Made by a program: the position numbers and the translations under genes. This document shows, in pieces, positions 48,035 through 59,585 of a DNA stretch of 64,000 nt; positions within the stretch are counted from its first letter, which is position 1; each line of letters starts with the position of its first letter. Origin of the DNA: Exophiala sp. HKRS030 (lineage: Eukaryota > Ascomycota > Eurotiomycetes > Chaetothyriales > Herpotrichiellaceae); NCBI GenBank assembly GCA_023897205.1, contig JAHWDD010000001.1, positions 2,852,001 to 2,916,000 on the forward strand. Direction: 5' to 3'. Under the pieces are notes generated by a model. The model had not been told where the DNA came from. It saw only the letters and a list, made by a program, of their open reading frames with translations, and searched no databases.

Positions 48035-48541
48035 CTACGGATCAAACTCTCTTTGTGTACGATGCGTGGCTTCCGCGATATCCTTTGGTGGTGGTGGTGG
48101 AGGTGCGGAAACAGCGATACGTTCATTGCGCGATGTAAAAGGCCCGCGTGAGAAATTTTGTGATGCCACCTTTTCAATCTGGTATTGATGGAGCTTTGCA
48201 TCTGATTTACTTGATAACTCGGTAAGGCTCTGAGCCGGCTCGTCCGTGGGCACCTGAAAGCCGCGGCCCATACCGAAATCTTGTCGCCGATTTCCCCGGT
48301 TCGGTTGTGGTTGTCGTATCTGAACATTTTGATGTACGTTTGATGGTCGAGGACGGTTCGGCGAACGGTGAGCTTGGTTTTCAAGATCGAAGCGCCATGA
48401 TTTATGGCAAATCGCCTCTACTTTTGCCCGCTCCTCGGTCCCAGAGTAGGTATAGAGCCTGTATATCATGTACCCGAACATGCCAATCAGGGAGAAGACC
48501 CCAAAAAGTATTCCCACCAGACCGAGTTTGTCATGTGCCAT
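48035..48541 (-). CDS. Small single-pass membrane protein, uncharacterised
   Basis: A single exon of 168 residues. Residues ~7-28 (LGLVGILFGVFSLIGMFGYMIY) form one strong membrane span right after a short N-terminus, giving a type III or signal-anchor topology. The remainder is hydrophilic, with Arg/Asn/Gln-rich stretches (RPRPSNVHQNVQIRQPQP) and a seven-proline run (APPPPPPPKD) near the C-terminus that could bind SH3 or WW partners. There is no recognised family. Coding status rests on frame length and composition only. A contrary possibility is a spurious frame, but the clean TM segment argues against that. Confidence 0.5.
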   Translation of the reverse strand: MAHDKLGLVGILFGVFSLIGMFGYMIYRLYTYSGTEERAKVEAICHKSWRFDLENQAHRSPNRPRPSNVHQNVQIRQPQPNRGNRRQDFGMGRGFQVPTDEPAQSLTELSSKSDAKLHQYQIEKVASQNFSRGPFTSRNERIAVSAPPPPPPKDIAEATHRTQREFDP

Positions 48542-49361
48542 GATGGCGGAAAATAATGATCGTAAGCTTCTAGTATTTATTTCAGGATTGTATTATTGAG
48601 AATACTGGCGTTACCAAACGGTTTTCGAGATCTTATGGACTAAAGATATCGAATGAGATTTGTGAGTAGTCGACCACAGGGAAACATCGAACGTCGTCTT
48701 CCGATTAAGTGCCATGATGACACCCTTGAGAAGAAACAAGATCGACTCAAACAAAGACCCAAGGGTCTAAGTCCCAGATCTGAGATTGTGACAAACAATG
48801 AAGGCTTCTGCTCAAACGCTGGCATCACAATCCGGTGAACCATGAATAACTCAACCACAATGGTTGCATTGTTCTCAATGGCAAACGCAAATGGTACACG
48901 CTAAGATCATTGCATTGGTTAGTCATCTTAGGCTGTCATCCCTGGCTTGACTCACAGTCCAGTGACTTTGAGACAGTCAAGATCGATGCGAATGAGTCAA
49001 GTGCACCAGCGTGATTCTGGAGTGAAATTCTCTACGGCGCAGAAAGGGGGCTTACTCTTACTACGCCAGTAAACCTGAGAACGGCCCTTGACAAGTCATA
49101 GAAAATGCATAGAAGATCGACCATGCATCGAGTTGAATTACTCCCCAGCAATCTATCTAACATACAGTCGTATTGCTTAGTGCAGACCATAAAAGTACAT
49201 CCGAAACACCGCAGGAGCGAAACTTTTCAGTCCATTTCCAGCCCGAATCCCATAATGCATTCTTCATTAAAACGTCGAAACAGGATACCTATATCCTTGT
49301 ATCATCACCCCCTAAAATCCCCGTACATGTCCCCGGAACCATCATCCTAACCTAGAAAGAC
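48542..49361. other. Intergenic, no supported gene
   Basis: Lies between the start of the small membrane-protein gene and the 3' end of the chitin synthase gene. It should contain the former's promoter and the latter's 3' untranslated region. Nothing else seen. Confidence 0.55.
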
Positions 49362-52300
49362 CTATCTCCGCCAACTGAGTTTCTCACTGATACGGCTGCC
49401 GATATCGCTGAGGCTCATGCCGCCGCTCGAACTGGTTACACCGGTCTTACCACTCTCGCTCATACCACTTCCGAGGCCAGGCCTATGACGACCGTTTTCG
49501 TCACCACCACCAAAGATTCTCTCGAATTTGGCTTGGATTCTCCCTTCAGCAATGGCACTGATGATGTTGATGATGCCGAATGCACTCGAACCAATAGCGC
49601 GGAAGATGGCCAGAGCCGCCACAGCCCAGAGCAAGAAGATAAGGTATACATTGGTGTTAATGTGGCTTCCAACTGGATATGCTTCAGAGACGGCCATGGC
49701 GAGGATAGCATTGCACACTAGCCAAGTCGCGACCATGTAGGTCCGAACAGATTTGTAGTAGTCTTCCTGCAGCTGAGATTCGCTGACAGGAGGTTTGGGT
49801 ACTTCAACTCGATCCCGGAGGTTGCGCAATGCCACATCGTAGCCGGAATCAATATCAAGTTGCTCTGACGGAATCTCAACTTCAACAGTGTTGCCAGAAC
49901 CAGTGGCTTTGGCCGTGCCGAGATCAGTGTGGAGAACATTGTCACCCTTGGTGCCCCAAGTAACGTCGTGAGTATTGCAGAAGGCGTAAACTTGAAGGGT
50001 GCAAATATATGAAGGTAGTAGTGCGAAATATTGTGCCGAACTCGTGAACATATGCCATGGGTCCAGGTAGAGGAACGACATGAGGAAGTACAGACCGACC
50101 GTGCTTAGCGTACTCACGATCAGGTTGGTCAGGATGTTGTTGCCAAGCTTATAAGGATCTTCTGGATCGACAGCCTCAAGCGTGTGACTGGTAAGTTGCT
50201 TGATCACAATATATAGCGAAGCAAATGTCGTGTACGCCATAATGACCGAGTATGTGATCATGGTGCCCATGAAGAGTCTCTTTGCACCTTGAGGGCGATT
50301 ACCCAGACTGACGATGAATTGGAGACAAATCGATAACACAGTGATATATCGTAGAACCACGAAGATGTACTTGCCGATGTTGTGACCGAAAGGATCAAGT
50401 TGAGGATCCGACAGCGACCCAGCGACAAAGTAGAATGTGAGATAGAAGTTGGCGAGGGAGAAGAATGTGAAGAGGAGCGAGAGGAATTGATAGATGAACT
50501 CGATGTGTAGTAGGATCTTTCGTGTAAGACTGTGGTCAGTTCTCCAGATCTGTTTGAAGTGCACAAGTGAGTAGACAGCGGCGAAGAAGGCACCATTGAG
50601 CCATCTTCGTCTCTGTGAGATGAATTCAGGAACGGCATCTGGGTCAAAGTCAGCATGTTATACTATCACGAACGAATCATAAGTCCTTACCTGGTACATC
50701 CGTCTCACCGTACGCACTCTTGACAAACTTCAACACCCACTGTTCACCTCGCTTCGCTACCAACTCCCAACAGAGAATTCTGTCTTCAGCCAAATACATA
50801 TTTGCTGTGAAAACATCTGCATCTCGACCATGAAGAGTTTCTCCTTTGAAATATTGGCTGAGGGGTCCATGACCGCTGGGGTCATTCTGCAAAGCATAAT
50901 ATCGGTATGCCGATAGAGCACCCGGCAGAACAGTAATGTAGCCAAAGACCGACTCGAGGGGCTTGTCAAGAATGTTGCTCATCTTATACTCGAAATTCTG
51001 AGAGGCGACGAGAGGATTAAGCAGACCCATCCAGCCTTTACCTTTGTCAGCCTTGATCTCTCCTGCTGCACCAGCAACATTGGAGTCTTGATCGAAAGCC
51101 TTCCAAAGATGATACAATGCCTTCGAATCAGGCTTGGTTCCGACGTCAAGGAGAATGCAGACGTTAGGCGTCAGCGCACGCCCGAACGCATTGAAGAACC
51201 ATCTGTGAGAGTTGAGTTTCTTCTTGTTTTTCTCTTTCAAGCAGAAAATCATCTGACAAGGAACGATACCCTTTTCAGCACCCTTGAATTTCAGAGTCTC
51301 GTCAAGCGAAACCTGAGTTGTGTATTCGTAGACATGGGCAGTAACTTCCTTGCTGTTGACTTCATTTTTGGCGATACCGTCTTGATATACACCCATTGCT
51401 GCCAGTGCGTTCAATGTTCGGGGGTGTACTTTCTGTCTTCCGTCTGCGATCACGCACACCACAATCTTCTGCCAACCATCCTTGCCCCAAGTCCTGGATT
51501 TAGTTCTTGAGCAGAAATGAGAAATGTTGCGCATGATTCCATGCATCGTTCTGGTGAATTCGATTTCGCCTTCATTGTACATGGTAACACATATGAACAA
51601 TTCGGTCTCGCGCATCGTGGGTGCGATATTCTGTCTCAGCTTATATCCATTTACGACGAAATCGTCAGGGTCACAAGTGACAGCAGTATATCGCATGTGC
51701 GTGAATTCTCGCTCATCTCTTCTCGGCAAGAAGCTGTGGAGAATGGTCGGGATTTTGGTCTCAAGGATAAGCTCGCCATTGATCAGTCGTACTTCTTTCT
51801 TCGTCATCACAGCATCTCTTAGGCCTCGTCTGTCTTGCTTTCCTTGAGGCGCAGGCTCATAGCCTCCCGATTTGTCGCTCTGTTGGTCATCATCCTCTGT
51901 GAAAGTGGAATCCGTCATGTAAGAATGTGCAGATTTCAAACTTGCTCTTGGATCGTGATCCGGCCGAATCTCATGTCCATTGACGAATACATCATTCTCA
52001 GAGTCTGGGTCGATAGGGATTGTTGTTTCTGACGCTGAGCCCTTCTTAGAAAACAAAGGCGCAGGAGGGAGTGGCCTTCTGGGACTTCCTCCATACTGTG
52101 ATGATGGCGTGCCAGGGCGTGGACTGCCATTGAGATCTGCTGGTTCATAGGTAACACTTGATGCTCTACCCCAATCTGTAGATACTCGAGAAGGAGTTGA
52201 AGGTCTGATAGGTGAACGAGGGTTCGCAGTTGGGAGAGGAATTGATGGAGCGCGACCCAAACTTGAGCTTGGTCTTGAGCTGTATGCTGTTGATACACCT

Positions 52301-52785
52301 GGTCGATGATATCGATCTGGAGATGTGCGGCTGGATGTAGAGCTATAAGAAGGGCATTTGTCAGCATCTGGGCTCTTTTTCATAGTCATGGTCGCCTTCA
52401 AAGTGGGAGTCCGTCCGATAAAGACATGGTTTTCGCGATTACGTTGGAGGCATTCCTCGGCTTCAACCAGCAGTGAAGATACGGGTGTATCAACTCTGCT
52501 ATTGCATGATACTTGAATCCTTGGAGAGTCCTCCCACGTAACGTGTGATACCTTCGCTCGTGGCACCGGTCTCCGTCTCGGCGAACGAGGCGCGTTGCTT
52601 TGGGTAGAGGAATTGGGGCCATGCACATACGATCTGTAGTCCTCCTGTGGCTGCGGGAGCAGCCTTAACGACGAATTATTTCCTGGGATACTCATATTGT
52701 CATCCTCTGTGGCAGTGTTCATGTAAGAAGGTGGTCCATCAGCATAGGTTGGAGGAGGGCGTGTTGGAGGCGTAGCCCTATCCAT
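49362..52785 (-). CDS. Chitin synthase, class I-like, two exons
   Basis: Exons 52785-50691 and 50638-49362 join in the Asp codon of DAVPEF through a 52-nt intron, giving 1123 residues. The Met at 52785 is chosen; one lies six codons upstream. The N-terminal ~340 residues are Ser/Pro-rich and disordered. The chitin synthase N domain and catalytic core follow, with [74 protein letters not shown] and QRRRWLNG (the QxxRW motif, right after the intron). At least seven membrane helices come after that. It polymerises UDP-N-acetylglucosamine into chitin at the plasma membrane. [12 protein letters not shown] favours division 1, class I (chsC/chs1-like). Class II cannot be excluded. Confidence 0.93.
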
Positions 52786-53643
52786 TTTGGAAAGAAATAG
52801 CACGAGTAGTCTTGTTTACCAATGACCTGATAGAATTGTCAAGAACAGATCAATTATGTATCCATGCGCATGTATGGTGTAGATGTCATTGAGCATAGGA
52901 TGAGTAGTAAGGGCTATTTCCAAGGGTCTTGCGGAGAATTATTTCTCGAATAGGATTCATTGCTGGCGCAAAGGCTGCTGCAAATGCAGGAGTTGTTGTG
53001 AGTCCACCGGGGCGGACATATCAATATGGTTGGCAGAGCAACCACCCCGCCAAGCTTCCGAACTCCGAATTCTTATCAAGGCTTGGCATTCGTCCTCCCA
53101 GTGCCACCTTGACCCTCTGGCGTTGACTTCAGCAATAAATGGAAATGATACTCGCATACAACAAAATGAATCAGATCCCATGCAGAGTGGCGCTTCTCTG
53201 GCGGGATTGTACTTCGACCGAGCGACAAGGCCTCTGTAGCAGTAATGCCGGACTCGAACACTCTCACGTGTTCTCCGTGGCTATGTCTTCAGTCACCTGG
53301 CACATTCCGGTTACAATGCTTGCTGAACGCGGCGAGCAACTTCAGACATTTCGGTACGGCTTTGTTAACCGCAAATTGTTCTAGAATACGCTGCACTTAT
53401 TCAAATTGTAAGTCTTCAATGGGCAAACAAAGCTCATCTATATTCGCGTTCGATGCACCATGGCCGCTTCCGGCAAGTCTGAACAAAGCACCATTATCAA
53501 ACGAATACTGAGTATAGGTCATGATCAAACTGCTTTTCTACGAGCTTGTTTTCCTTTTCTTGATCTGAAACAGCTCTCTTTCCTTTCTCACCAGTTTTCC
53601 TTTGGTAATATTTTTCACCTTGTGGCATGCGCAACGTTCTAAT
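52786..53643. promoter_or_regulatory. Divergent promoter region, chitin synthase / CaaX protein
   Basis: About 860 bases between the two start codons. Short frames inside have no support. Both genes must initiate from here. No specific element recognised. Confidence 0.5.
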
Positions 53644-55212
53644 ATGTGTTATTCCAAAATCACCGTCTATGCTTGTACGTGCAAGGAGCGTGAGAAGGCC
53701 ACTTGCAACCAACCTCGATCGTCTTGCAAGGAAAAGTTGAACCACGAAGTCGTTAATACATCGAGAGCATTCTGCTACCGCCATGCAGACAGGATGGATC
53801 TGGATTCTCCTTTCGGAAACCCGCCAACAGCCCAACAACAGTATAAGCCGATGAGTCGTGGAGAAGGAGCTGGTTATAACGGCGGTGCTCTATTCAGTCC
53901 CATCACTGACCGAGGATATAATGGAATGAACTCTCCAGTGTCACCTCTTACACCAGAAATGCTCCAACAATTTCCTGTGCCTCCCAAAGCAGGGCAAACA
54001 AACATGCGCCCCGGTCTCGTCAAGGAGAACAATCCTATCAGCGCCACCGTCCCACGTTCTGGCGGAGCTTCGTTCTCTGAAAGGGCTTGGGCCAAGCAGT
54101 CCTCCAGCCAAAGCTCAGAAGGCAACAGGAAGCGCAAGGACTCGTACCGTGTGTCCAAGATGAACTACCGAATTGGCAACGCAGTGACAGATCTCAGCGC
54201 CATCGCCCAGCCAGGTTTCGAACCACGTGCATCGACATCTAGTCTGCATCTGCGTGGAAGGACCGCCGGGCCAGAAGATATCCCACCAATCCCCGAACAT
54301 GTCCTGACTTTCAACCAGGCGATGCCAGACAGCCCAACCAGGATCCGTCGCAGCGCCCGTCAAGCTCGACAAGCGGCGATCGAAGCCAGCGGGAGAACAA
54401 ACGTTGCGACGACCAAACCACCTCGCCGAACCAGAGCCGAGATCGAACAGGTTCCTCCGAAACCACCACAAAGCACTGCCCCTACCACCGCGGGACAGAA
54501 ATCCTCTTTTCCCGAGCAAAGGCAGAATTTCCCCCTGACGGATCCCCTCACGGCATTTAAGCCAGAATACTACGTGTCTTCATTCACTCAACCCACGAAC
54601 GCCAACAACAGCAACGCAGCGACGATGCGTCGACCTACAGCCGCGCCAGCCCCGATCAACACCTCGGGCAACCAAGCATCCCATCCAGCGACAGCATACC
54701 AGTACAACACACGCAGCCGCACAGGCGCACACAAAACATCGCCGACCTACGCCGGGATCCGCAAACAAACGACCAACACGAGCCCACGCTCCTCCCGCAG
54801 CCAGCACCGCCAACCCACCACACTGGGCCGATACAAACTCACACCACCCGTGCCCGCGGGCCCGCATCCCGCGACGGCATCCCGCCCACCCACGCCGCAC
54901 GCCAACAACAAAAGCTCCAAGGAGGCGAATCGAGCGGGCTTCAGTCTCCGCAAGGCGTTGGAAAGCAAGAAGAGTGCTCAGGGGCAAGGACAAGGAAAGC
55001 CAATTTACCATCACCAACCACCTCCACCTCTCCCACCAAAGCCACAGCCACAGCCGCAGCCGCAACGACATTACGTGCAGAACGTGCAGAAACATACGAT
55101 CTCGCGACCGCAGCCGGCGCCGATGCCCGCGCGGCCGAATGACAGGAATCACGGTCATGGTCGCAATCAATCGAGAACCAAGCGCAAGGGCGGCAAGTGT
55201 GTGGTCATGTGA
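53644..55212 (+). CDS. Uncharacterised Cys-rich-N-terminus protein with C-terminal CaaX box
   Basis: A single exon of 522 residues. The Met at 53644 is chosen because it starts a compact Cys-rich head (MCYSKITVYACTCKE). Cys 2, 11, 13, 21, 28, 44 and His47 could bind zinc. An in-frame Met 14 codons upstream adds only a hydrophobic leader encoded by intergenic DNA. The middle is long, disordered and rich in Pro, Arg, Thr and Ser, with basic stretches (RIRRSARQARQAAIEASGR). Near the end come PPPPLPPKPQPQPQPQ and a basic KRKGGK directly before the terminal CVVM. C-x-x-M is a standard farnesylation signal and the lysines would aid membrane binding, as in Ras-type tails. This suggests a prenylated membrane-associated scaffold. 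The family is not recognised. Confidence 0.75.
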   Translation: MCYSKITVYACTCKEREKATCNQPRSSCKEKLNHEVVNTSRAFCYRHADRMDLDSPFGNPPTAQQQYKPMSRGEGAGYNGGALFSPITDRGYNGMNSPVSPLTPEMLQQFPVPPKAGQTNMRPGLVKENNPISATVPRSGGASFSERAWAKQSSSQSSEGNRKRKDSYRVSKMNYRIGNAVTDLSAIAQPGFEPRASTSSLHLRGRTAGPEDIPPIPEHVLTFNQAMPDSPTRIRRSARQARQAAIEASGRTNVATTKPPRRTRAEIEQVPPKPPQSTAPTTAGQKSSFPEQRQNFPLTDPLTAFKPEYYVSSFTQPTNANNSNAATMRRPTAAPAPINTSGNQASHPATAYQYNTRSRTGAHKTSPTYAGIRKQTTNTSPRSSRSQHRQPTTLGRYKLTPPVPAGPHPATASRPPTPHANNKSSKEANRAGFSLRKALESKKSAQGQGQGKPIYHHQPPPPLPPKPQPQPQPQRHYVQNVQKHTISRPQPAPMPARPNDRNHGHGRNQSRTKRKGGKCVVM

Positions 55213-56003
55213 TATGTATTGTCATTTAAAGTAATGTCTGATGCGATGGGCTGCGATGTAGTGGCGAGATAACGGCCAGCCTGCTGTGTGTCTACAAACT
55301 ACCTATAGTTGCTTTTCCGAAGTCGGTAAATCGTGTGGCGTTCTCCTGTGGCTCTTTGGTATTTACCGCTGGGAAGGGTGTGAAATGGGATAAGCAGCTA
55401 AGTGGTCATTATATAAATGTTGAATATCAGGAGCAATCAATCCGTGCAACCAAACCATCTATGGTGGTATGTTTCTTTATAAGTGTTGGACTCTGGACTT
55501 GAGTTCCAACTTCCTTGTTGGAATGTGCATGCCGTTTGATTGGTGCTGGGTTTCTGGGACCACACGGCTTAGATAGAGGTGATAGAGGTCATTAAGTAAT
55601 AAGCAGGACTTACAGCTTTGGCTCGGCTTTTCAGATCTGGAGGATCGAGAAATTAGTGGATGGTTTAAGGTCAGGGATTACAATATGCGCTATGCAATCA
55701 AACAGATTTACTCTCAATCCCAAGTTTCGATTTCTTGAGCTTGAAAATGAAAAAAGGGGAAGTTATCCAATCACTTCCGTCATGATTCAGAATAATTCAA
55801 TCCACAACGTGCGCCATCCATCCATGCTATATGGGGTATCTGTCAAACCAAAAAATAAATCACCCATTGTGATCCTTCCATGGGGAGATCAACTCCTTAG
55901 GATCGTCCGCCCACCCTTATTCCTTCCCCAAAATCACACCTCCTCAGAATTCCCAAAGGGAGTGCTGTCTGACTGAGTTCCTATCTATCAAACCTGATTC
56001 ATA
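55213..56003. other. Convergent intergenic region
   Basis: Lies between the 3' ends of the CaaX-protein gene and the histone deacetylase gene. A 106-codon plus-strand frame (55656-55976) has no domain and is probably chance. Confidence 0.55.
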
Positions 56004-59000
56004 TCACTGATGCCGTGGTGTTTCCGGAATTTCCCAAATCGATGGCTCCGAAGATATCCTCTCATCTTGTTTGATTTGATCCACAGGGGCGAATGGGATT
56101 GACGAAGTCGCGGTGAATATTGGAAGATCAGCCTTCGATCGCCGTGAAGATGCTGTGCTTCCTGCCGAAAGAGGTCTATAGTCATTGTTGGAAGGCGGTC
56201 TTTGAGGCAGCGCAAAAGTTGGTGCATTGATAGTCGAGTCGATCGACGTATGTGGGATGATTGCAGGCTCTACAGACCCAGCTTGTGGAGGCTGAAAAAC
56301 TGCAACTGTGTCTGGGCTGTTGGAAGGCTCAGCCTTCTTTTCAGCAACCTCTAGTGGAACTCTATTGGTAGTGGCTAGGCCCTCCGAAATGTCCTCAGCA
56401 GGTGACGCCACGGCGTGTACAATGTGTGAGCCTCTAGTCTGCGCCTGGTCGGCCTCCTTTTTCTCGCTAACAATCGCAGCTAGTGAACCATTGGTGCTGG
56501 AGTCGGGCACTTGTGTTGGCAAGCAGTTGTTCGATCCGTTGCTCAATGAAGGCTGCACGGGTGAAACGGATTGGGTTTGCTCTTGTGCTTGATCTGGAAC
56601 GAGGGAACCAGTGCTGTTTGCGACTGTGGGAGGCGAGATTGATTTGTTCAACTTGTTTGCTTTTGGAACAGCAGGTTTTCTCGGTGCACGTGGCTTCTTT
56701 TGCTTCTCCTCGAGTAACTTCTGTTGCCTCGCTGCATGCTCTTCCGCAGATGGGACCTTCAATTTGATGCTAATATTCTTCATGCTATTCGCCAGACTAT
56801 CCATCTCATCACTGGCATGGTTTGCCTTCGGGCCAGATTGCGAAGAAGCAGACATTTGTCGGACATTACCACTATCTTGTTTTGGAGCATTTGCGCTTGC
56901 GGGCAACCCGGGTTTTGCGAAAGATGCACCATTGGTTGATGTCTGAATGAGGGCTTTAGGTTTTCGAGGACTAGGCTTCGGCTTTGGTGGTGCTTTCGCA
57001 ATTGGAGGGGCTCTGGTTTTCTTCACTGCCACTGCTTTTGGGGCTGTATCTTCAGCAACAGATGTAGCACGAGATAACTTCTCCGCAAACTGATTCGAAG
57101 GTACAGCAGACATACTTTCACGATTGTCTGATAAACGCATGCCTTGAAAACTCGACAATATACTTGATGCGTCACTGGAACGTCGACGGGATCTGGCGTT
57201 TGAGAAGGGAGGCTGTTGCATCTCTGGGTCGGGCAGTTCACTGATTGCTGCAATAGTGGTTCTCCTGTTTTCATTGCGCGAAGATATCCTCGTTCCACTG
57301 ACAGGAAGTGGTTGTGCCTTTGATCGGCGGTCGCGCAGTTGCATTCGATCATCAACTGGAGCAGCCACTCCAACACCAATATTGGATTGTCTTTCCCGAC
57401 GAGCCCTGGTCGCTTCAGCATTCAGTTCTTCGTGAGTGCAACTCAGAGTTTGGCGATTATCTGGTACAATAACACGAGACAGCTCATACGATGCAATAGC
57501 CCAGTCTACGTCAGGCGGCGGAGGAACATATTGAGCTTCCAATGACAGCTTTGCCTGAAGGGCAGACAACGATTGCCTCTCTCGAGCATTCGTGGTCATC
57601 CTAGCAGTGGATGCTTGAGTTGGAGATGAGAAGTTTCCGGTTTTGTCAATTGTCGATCTGTGCTCGCCAGGGCGGCGACCAGCCACAACAGCTTCAAGAT
57701 CCTCAAGATTCTCTGGTGCCCACCATTCAGGTTGATAAGAGGTTGTAAAGTCATTGCTCAAGAGAGGAGGTTCCGATATCCAGTTGTTGATTGTTTGAAA
57801 CGCCGGACGGTTATTGGTTTCTGGGATTTGATTTGCCAGTTCTTGTTGCCCTTGACCAGTCAAACCGCATATATGGCTCATGACACCGGAGGTCAAGGCA
57901 CGATCGCTATAACCACCTTCCAGGACGCTGATTACACGACCATCAACTCCCAAATCTTCTTCCTGAGACAATCTGACAAGATCAGCGGTGATACGGGCGT
58001 AGAATTCGGTAGGCACATTGACGCTGTGCCTCTGCATGCCAGGACTTTCCCATTCACTTGCGTCAAAACCAGCCGAGATGAAGATTGCTGCCTTTGGTTG
58101 TTGGCCAGCAGCACGAAGTCGGGTGGCCTGATGCTTCAAGAAGTTGCGGGCCTTGTCGATGAGAATCTGATATTTTGCTTGATATAGTTTCCAGAAATCG
58201 TCATGAGATTTCCATGCCTCTAGATGTACATTCCAGATCGATTGACCATGTGCATTCTCAATACACAAACTGGCATTCCTCACCTTGTCCTCATCACCCC
58301 ATTCACATGGATATGAGTTGATGTCGTGAAGACTGTAATAACCAATCGCAGTTTTCTTCTCTGCTGCGGTATTCTTTGGTGCCGTATGTGCTTTTTGATT
58401 ATGATCCCAAGCAATAGCCTGAGAGCCATCACCGTGATGAAGATCGATATCGATGATGGCGGCATGAGTCAGACCATGGTTGATGGCGGCGTATGAAATT
58501 CCAACATGAACATTGTTCAGCCAACAAAAACCAGAGGGATAGTTGGAGGAACAATGATGACCAGGCGGTCGAATGCAGACGAAAGCCCGCTCTGTCGGAC
58601 CTGGAGAGAAGACAGTGTCGACGGCCTCACAAACACCACCTAGACAACCTTGCAATGCAGACAGAGATTCGGAGCACAGATAGAGATCGCCTTCATGTAA
58701 CTTTGGCAAAGCATTACCATTCTCGTCCTTGCCATAACCGATGGGTCTAACCAATTCTTTTCCATTAATAGCCAATTTTGCCTCTGCAGCATCACACATG
58801 ATCTGTAATTCATCCATCCATTTTGTGCCATGGATATAAGTGACCGAAGGATGGTTTAGTGGGATTAATCGTGAAGTTTTGCGGATTTGGAATGGAGCGT
58901 CTTTTACTTTGGATGGTTCATGGTTTGGCGCGGGCATGTACGGACCATCTTGATGACGGCCACCCAATCTCACATAGGCGGTGGCAGCACCTAGTAACGT

Positions 59001-59585
59001 CGCGTGGATACGCTCTGGACGTTCGACAATTGTAGCAAGCGCATTCTTTGTGGATCTTGGCCGGGAAAAGCGATGTCCATAACAGGCATCGTGAACAATG
59101 ACAACGACAGGGGATTGGAGAGCGGCATGAGCTTCCAACTCTTTGGAGAAGTAATCTTTGGCGACCGTGTTTGCCGTGATAGGCGGTCGTTCTGGGATAG
59201 TCATGGTTGCGGGGGATTTTCCATTTGAGGCGGGGGTGGATGGATTGAGATTGGAGGAGGAGCGGCGATATTGTAGATGAGGCGCGGGACGGGAGGGAGT
59301 TGTGACAGATGCTCTGGTAGTACTGAGACTAGAAGAAGATCTCCTAATGTTTAAGTTGGGAGTGGATTGTCTGTCGCCACGGTATGAACTCGCGACGGAT
59401 GGCGATCTGGAAAGAGGACGCGGCGAAACCGAGGATGAAATGGAGTCATGTTTGGGAGTGGCAGGATTGTTGTATGCGGGTCTCATGAGTACGGAACGCC
59501 CCAAGGCGATGGAACTTTGGTTGTGAAGATCGTTGAGAGAAGGAGAAGATTGTGTGAAGATGCAGTTTCGTGTTGGTGTTGTCAC
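56004..59585 (-). CDS. hos3: Histone deacetylase, Hos3-type
   Basis: A single exon of 1193 residues. The N-terminal ~155 residues are Ser/Pro/Arg-rich. The deacetylase domain spans roughly 158-580. HDACYGHRFSRPRSTK and IVERPERIHATLLG open it. IRPPGHHCSSNYPSGFCWLNNV carries the charge-relay His343/His344. IIDIDLHHGDGSQ supplies the zinc ligands Asp381 and His383. AGFDASEWE supplies the third Asp ligand, and SVLEGGYSDRAL closes the domain. The C-terminal ~600 residues are disordered and basic, with lysine/proline-rich segments (KKTRAPPIAKAPPKPKPSPRKP). The domain layout and long tail match fungal Hos3/HosB, class II-related nuclear enzymes that remove acetyl groups from histone lysines. It is divergent from the ketopantoate-reductase-like gene. 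Confidence 0.93.
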   Translation of the reverse strand: MTTPTRNCIFTQSSPSLNDLHNQSSIALGRSVLMRPAYNNPATPKHDSISSSVSPRPLSRSPSVASSYRGDRQSTPNLNIRRSSSSLSTTRASVTTPSRPAPHLQYRRSSSNLNPSTPASNGKSPATMTIPERPPITANTVAKDYFSKELEAHAALQSPVVVIVHDACYGHRFSRPRSTKNALATIVERPERIHATLLGAATAYVRLGGRHQDGPYMPAPNHEPSKVKDAPFQIRKTSRLIPLNHPSVTYIHGTKWMDELQIMCDAAEAKLAINGKELVRPIGYGKDENGNALPKLHEGDLYLCSESLSALQGCLGGVCEAVDTVFSPGPTERAFVCIRPPGHHCSSNYPSGFCWLNNVHVGISYAAINHGLTHAAIIDIDLHHGDGSQAIAWDHNQKAHTAPKNTAAEKKTAIGYYSLHDINSYPCEWGDEDKVRNASLCIENAHGQSIWNVHLEAWKSHDDFWKLYQAKYQILIDKARNFLKHQATRLRAAGQQPKAAIFISAGFDASEWESPGMQRHSVNVPTEFYARITADLVRLSQEEDLGVDGRVISVLEGGYSDRALTSGVMSHICGLTGQGQQELANQIPETNNRPAFQTINNWISEPPLLSNDFTTSYQPEWWAPENLEDLEAVVAGRRPGEHRSTIDKTGNFSSPTQASTARMTTNARERQSLSALQAKLSLEAQYVPPPPDVDWAIASYELSRVIVPDNRQTLSCTHEELNAEATRARRERQSNIGVGVAAPVDDRMQLRDRRSKAQPLPVSGTRISSRNENRRTTIAAISELPDPEMQQPPFSNARSRRRSSDASSILSSFQGMRLSDNRESMSAVPSNQFAEKLSRATSVAEDTAPKAVAVKKTRAPPIAKAPPKPKPSPRKPKALIQTSTNGASFAKPGLPASANAPKQDSGNVRQMSASSQSGPKANHASDEMDSLANSMKNISIKLKVPSAEEHAARQQKLLEEKQKKPRAPRKPAVPKANKLNKSISPPTVANSTGSLVPDQAQEQTQSVSPVQPSLSNGSNNCLPTQVPDSSTNGSLAAIVSEKKEADQAQTRGSHIVHAVASPAEDISEGLATTNRVPLEVAEKKAEPSNSPDTVAVFQPPQAGSVEPAIIPHTSIDSTINAPTFALPQRPPSNNDYRPLSAGSTASSRRSKADLPIFTATSSIPFAPVDQIKQDERISSEPSIWEIPETPRHQ

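Noticed and set aside
52321..52440. Possible small intron in the N-terminal part of the chitin synthase (TGCTGAC followed by TTATAG)
   Set aside because: No convincing donor lies upstream at a normal distance and the frame is open without it.
55656..55976. 106-codon plus-strand frame downstream of the CaaX-protein gene
   Set aside because: No domain, unusual composition and position within a convergent 3' intergenic region.
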